Shown: positions 60,837 to 64,000 of the stretch, in pieces
Layout: every line of letters begins with the position of its first letter
Numbering within the stretch: the first letter of the stretch is position 1
Assembly (NCBI GenBank): GCA_963931165.1
Contig: OZ006985.1
Coordinates: 372,001-436,000, forward strand
DNA: 64,000 nt
From: Ornithoclostridium sp944380285
GTDB taxonomy: Bacteria; Bacillota; Clostridia; Christensenellales; UBA3700
Direction of reading: 5' to 3'
Notes under the pieces: model-generated
Seen by the model: the letters and a program-made list of their open reading frames with translations, nothing else
What the model was told of the DNA's origin: nothing
The model's database searches: none
Program-made: the position numbers and the translations under genes

Positions 60837-60863
60837 GAAAAACCGACGGCAGACCGCCGTCGG
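60837..60863 (-). terminator. Terminator of the alpha-galactosidase gene
   Basis: The stem CCGACGGC/GCCGTCGG (60843-60850 with 60856-60863) is followed by TTTTTC on the minus strand. Confidence 0.85.
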
Positions 60864-60881
60864 CAGCGTCTCTTCGACGCC

Positions 60882-62513
60882 TCATTCCACGATGAACACC
60901 TTGCACTCGTCCGGTTTCAGCTTGCACGCGATCGCCGTGCCTTCGCCGCTCTCGCCCGACCAGATCTCGCGGAAGGCGTATTTGTCCTTTGCCGGCAGCG
61001 CGACATAGTCGTCCGCCGCAAGCGTCCCCAGATCGAGCCTGCCCGACGTTCCCAGCACCGAGCCGCGGTTGAAAAAACACACCGCCGCCCTGCCGCCGTC
61101 CAGCGGTCTGACCAAGATGTCCAGCCTCGCGCCGCGCTTGACGCGCTTCGCCTGCCTGCCGAGCGGATCTTGATCGATCGCGATCAAGTCCTTTTGCGTG
61201 ACGATCGCGAGCACGTCGTCGGTGATCGTCCTCAGATCGTTGCCCAGCACGAGCGGCGCCGCCATCATGCACCACAGCGCAAAATGCGACTTGTTGCGCT
61301 CGAGCGTCAAGCCGCCGTTGCCGACCTCGAGCATGTCGGGGTCGTTCCAATGCCCCGGCGACGCGTACTTCCACAGCTTGACGTTGTGCTCGTAGATGAG
61401 CTTGATCCAACGCCAATTGGGATTGATGTCGGGCGTGGTGCGCCAAAGATTGCCCGCGCTCGCGCCCCACTTGTAGGGCTGATTGAGCCCCCATTCGCAT
61501 ATCGAGAAGGTGATCGGCTTGAGAGGCTGTCCAGTCTCTTCGGACACCTTCTTCGCCGCCGCCTCGAGCGCCGCGCCCATCTTGCGATATTGCAGCATCG
61601 CGCTGTCCGCGCGCGTCGATATAGGGTTGAACATCTTGACGACGTTGACCCCCTTGCGCAGCGTGATTATCAATTGGAAACGCGCGGTGATGTTCCAAAA
61701 TTTCTGCGACGGGATCTCCGCCATATAGTCCTTTTCACCGTTGACGGTGACCATCAACGCCTTTTCGTAAAGACCCTTTTTACGCACACAGACGGTCAAA
61801 ATGTACTCGCCGTCCTCTTCGGCGTAGACGTTGTTGAACTCGAGCGCGCCGCGGCAGGCGTCAAGCCCGCTGACGCGGCAGCCGCACTCCACCTTTTTGT
61901 CGGGCATGAACTTGGCAAGCCCGCTGACCCTGCCGTCCGTGCAGGGATAGAACTTGCCATTGCGCTCCCCCCTCTTGACCACCTCGATGCCGTAGACGAG
62001 CGGCGCGTATTTGGGGATGGGCACGTTGTGGCAAAAGTCGTATTTGAGATACTCAAACCCCCACCGCGCGAACGTCAGCGCGTCCTTGTACTCGTTGCCG
62101 TAGCCCGCCGGAAGATCTTCGCAGGTCAATGTGCCGTTGGACGAGTAGATGCCCGCTTTGAGCCCGAGCGCGTTGATCTTGGCGACAAGCGCCTTCATGC
62201 CGTGAGCGAACTTGGTCAGATCGTGCTGCACCTCGCCGTTTTCGTCCCTGAGCGACGAGTGCCAATTGTCGTCGATGTTGATGCGGTCGTATCCCGCGTC
62301 AAGCAAACCTTTCTCCTTCATCGCGACCGCGGTCTCGTAGATCAGATCCTCGTCGATGGTGTTCTTGAAGGTGTTCCAGCTCGACCACCCCATCGGCGGA
62401 GTGGGCGCGTCGCCGCCCTTGTATTCGACGTTGGAATAGAGATCGCTGACGCGCGACGGGCGCGTGAACAGCTTTTTGAGATAGCAGATCGGGCACATGC
62501 CGTTGCGTTTCAT
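60882..62513 (-). CDS. GH27 alpha-galactosidase with an inserted beta domain
   Basis: A 543-residue enzyme that removes alpha-galactosyl residues. The barrel begins PTPPMGWSSWNTF (38-50). The nucleophile Asp is in LKYDF (about 156-160) and the acid/base Asp in GHWNDPDMLE (about 387-396). Between about 175 and 320, after the nucleophile strand, lies an extra segment (ECGCRVSGLD, GEYILTVCVRKKG, KALMVTVNGEKDY) that reads like a beta-sandwich of the carbohydrate-binding CBM35/CBM6 kind. The rest of the barrel then resumes. There is no signal peptide; the N-terminus has CPIC. ATG 62513 has GGGAGG upstream. The enzyme is probably cytoplasmic, acting on imported oligosaccharides. Confidence 0.88.
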   Translation of the reverse strand: MKRNGMCPICYLKKLFTRPSRVSDLYSNVEYKGGDAPTPPMGWSSWNTFKNTIDEDLIYETAVAMKEKGLLDAGYDRINIDDNWHSSLRDENGEVQHDLTKFAHGMKALVAKINALGLKAGIYSSNGTLTCEDLPAGYGNEYKDALTFARWGFEYLKYDFCHNVPIPKYAPLVYGIEVVKRGERNGKFYPCTDGRVSGLAKFMPDKKVECGCRVSGLDACRGALEFNNVYAEEDGEYILTVCVRKKGLYEKALMVTVNGEKDYMAEIPSQKFWNITARFQLIITLRKGVNVVKMFNPISTRADSAMLQYRKMGAALEAAAKKVSEETGQPLKPITFSICEWGLNQPYKWGASAGNLWRTTPDINPNWRWIKLIYEHNVKLWKYASPGHWNDPDMLEVGNGGLTLERNKSHFALWCMMAAPLVLGNDLRTITDDVLAIVTQKDLIAIDQDPLGRQAKRVKRGARLDILVRPLDGGRAAVCFFNRGSVLGTSGRLDLGTLAADDYVALPAKDKYAFREIWSGESGEGTAIACKLKPDECKVFIVE

Positions 62514-62543
62514 AGTTGTCCTCCCGGAGTTGTTTATATATCC

Positions 62544-62572
62544 ATTTTACAATATATCCGCCCAAACGTCAA
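62544..62572 (-). promoter_or_regulatory. Promoter of the alpha-galactosidase gene
   Basis: TTGACG (62567-62572) and TAAAAT (62544-62549) on the minus strand, 17-base spacing. Confidence 0.75.
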
Positions 62573-62583
62573 CATCAGCCGAC

Positions 62584-62611
62584 AAAAAAACCGCGCCCCG
62601 AAGGACGCGGT
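62584..62611 (-). terminator. Terminator of eno
   Basis: The stem ACCGCG..CC / GG..CGCGGT closed by a TTCG loop (62590-62611), followed by TTTTTT on the minus strand. Confidence 0.8.
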
Positions 62612-62628
62612 GTCTGTCAAATGACGGT

Positions 62629-63921
62629 TCAGCGGGTGAACTTGAACGCCTTGAAGCCCGGCCAAACAGCGCCCTTGCCGAGATCTTCCTCGATGCGGAG
62701 CAGCTGATTGTACTTGGCGACGCGCTCGCTTCTGCTGGGAGCGCCCGTCTTGATCTGGCAGGTGTTGAGCGCGACCGCGAGATCGGCGATCGTCGTGTCC
62801 TCGGTCTCGCCCGAACGGTGAGAAGTGATCGCGGTGTAGCCCGCCTCGTGCGCCATCTTGATCGCCTCGAGCGTCTCCGAAACGGAACCGATCTGGTTGA
62901 GCTTGATCAAAATGGAGTTGCCGCAGCCGTTCTTGATGCCCTTGCTCAGTCTCTCGGTGTTGGTGACGAACAGGTCGTCGCCGACGAGCTGGACCTTGCC
63001 GCCGAGCTTCTCGGTCATCATCTTCCAACCGTCCCAATCCTCTTCGTCGAGACCGTCCTCGATCGAGTAGATGGGGTACTTGGAGATCAACGCTTCCCAG
63101 TGAGCGACAAGCTGCTCGGAAGTGTATTCCGTCTTTGCCTTGGGCAGCACATAGTGACCCTTGCCCTTCTTTGCGTCCTTCCACTCGCTGGAAGCCGCGT
63201 CCATCGCAAGCACGAAGTCCTTGCCCGGCTCGTAGCCCGCCTTCTTGACCGCCTCGAGGATGTATTGGATCGCCTCTTCGTCGCTGGCAAGGTCGGGAGC
63301 AAAACCGCCCTCGTCGCCGACCGAAGTCGCAAGCCCCTTGGATTTGAGCAAAGCCGCCAAAGCGTGGAACACCTCGGTGCACCAACGCAGACCTTCGGCA
63401 AAGCTGCTCGCGCCGACCGGCATGATCATGAATTCCTGAACGTCAACGGTGTTCGCCGCATGTGCGCCGCCGTTGAGGATGTTCATCATCGGGACGGGGA
63501 GCCTGTTGCCCGCAACGCCGCCCAAGAAACGGTAGAGGGGGATGCCCAACTCGTTCGCCGCCGCCTTGCAGCAGGCGATGGAGACCGCGAGGATCGCGTT
63601 CGCGCCCAGCTTGGACTTGTCCTTGGTGCCGTCCGCCGCGATCATTGCCTTGTCGATCGCATAGATGTCGGAAGCGTCCATGCCGCAAAGCGTGTCGTTG
63701 ATGACGGTGTTGATGTTGTTGACCGCCTTGGAAACGCCCTTGCCGCCGAAACGCTTTTTGTCGCCGTCGCGAAGCTCGAGCGCCTCGAACTCGCCCGTGG
63801 ACGCGCCGCTCGGAGCCGCGCCTCTGCCGACGGTGCCGCTTGCAAGCACAACTTCCGCTTCAACGGTCGGGTTGCCGCGGGAATCGATGATCTCTCTGCC
63901 GTAAACTTTGACGATTTTCAT
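62629..63921 (-). CDS. eno: Enolase
   Basis: A 430-residue glycolytic enzyme that interconverts 2-phosphoglycerate and phosphoenolpyruvate. Diagnostic segments are the opening REIIDSRGNPTVE, GAAPSGASTGEFEALELRD (the flexible loop), VGDEGGFAP, and the signature ILIKLNQIGSVSET, with ITSHRSGETED near residue 370. Length is normal. GAGG lies just upstream of ATG 63921. It is read as a single gene. Enolase in Gram-positive bacteria is often also surface-exposed, but nothing here shows that. Confidence 0.97.
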   Translation of the reverse strand: MKIVKVYGREIIDSRGNPTVEAEVVLASGTVGRGAAPSGASTGEFEALELRDGDKKRFGGKGVSKAVNNINTVINDTLCGMDASDIYAIDKAMIAADGTKDKSKLGANAILAVSIACCKAAANELGIPLYRFLGGVAGNRLPVPMMNILNGGAHAANTVDVQEFMIMPVGASSFAEGLRWCTEVFHALAALLKSKGLATSVGDEGGFAPDLASDEEAIQYILEAVKKAGYEPGKDFVLAMDAASSEWKDAKKGKGHYVLPKAKTEYTSEQLVAHWEALISKYPIYSIEDGLDEEDWDGWKMMTEKLGGKVQLVGDDLFVTNTERLSKGIKNGCGNSILIKLNQIGSVSETLEAIKMAHEAGYTAITSHRSGETEDTTIADLAVALNTCQIKTGAPSRSERVAKYNQLLRIEEDLGKGAVWPGFKAFKFTR

Positions 63922-64000
63922 ATTGATTTCCTCTCAAAATAGTATTTTTTGATTTTGTCGGTCCGCCCCGAAGGACTTCCCTCTCGTCGCTTGATATTGT
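63922..64000. other. Region upstream of eno
   Basis: Only the ribosome site of eno and an AT-rich stretch (63940-63960) are visible. A CCGCCCCGAAGGA stretch at 63964-63976 resembles the start of a hairpin, but the partner is outside the window. Confidence 0.4.

Overview
The window looks like one contig from an uncultured, GC-rich member of the Clostridia (Bacillota), possibly Christensenellales-like. The basis is gene content and signals: SecA with a C-terminal zinc motif, an ANTAR-controlled nitrogen operon, type III glutamine synthetase, a YerC-type TrpR relative, KtrA/TrkH potassium uptake, CTP synthase with an attenuated leader, and many sigma-A-type promoters with 17-base spacing. The taxonomic placement is inference. 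No rRNA, CRISPR array, integrase or transposase is visible. One tRNA gene is present.

Layout. 1-1.4 kb: the 3' end of an unknown gene, then a long non-coding repeat. 1.4-10.5 kb: mscL; an autoregulated-looking DUF4143 ATPase; a membrane-anchored sialidase; a dehydrogenase/NYN/glycosyltransferase operon; a CbbX/SpoVK-like AAA protein. 10.7-13.5 kb: a polar amino-acid ABC transporter whose binding protein reads as circularly permuted, ending in a YerC-like repressor. 13.6-23.2 kb: GH30 hydrolase, sirtuin, YbaK, aldose epimerase, two MATE transporters, TrkH/KtrA. 23.3-30.2 kb: secA-prfB-tsaD and pyrG. 30.3-37.6 kb: a six-gene nitrogen operon (glnN, split gltB in three genes, glnA, ANTAR regulator). 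37.7-43.7 kb: a SNF2 helicase / MoxR ATPase / VWA metallopeptidase-like operon. 44-50.7 kb: a phosphatase, a repeat cluster built around tRNA-Arg(ACG), rarA, a sodium symporter with a lipoprotein, and an AlbA_2 regulator. 50.9-52 kb: a second, inverted and partly doubled copy of the structured repeat. 52-57.9 kb: a 1792-residue surface protein with MBG/Ig-like repeats plus a lipoprotein. 58-64 kb: a second YbaK-like gene, trxB, an HD protein, a GH27 alpha-galactosidase and enolase.

The strongest regulatory observation is that the leaders of the glnN operon and of pyrG share one design: a consensus promoter, a 5-bp hairpin with the hexaloop AAAGGC, and an intrinsic terminator whose 5' arm overlaps that hairpin. 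The last gene of the glnN operon encodes an ANTAR protein, the class of RNA-binding antiterminator that recognises hexaloops with A at position 1 and G at position 4. This predicts one antitermination circuit coupling ammonium assimilation to CTP synthesis. The strongest candidate for something undescribed is the dispersed non-coding element near 0.66-1.3 kb and 51-52 kb. Its hairpins keep their loop sequence (AGCGCGGT core) while their stems change with compensation.
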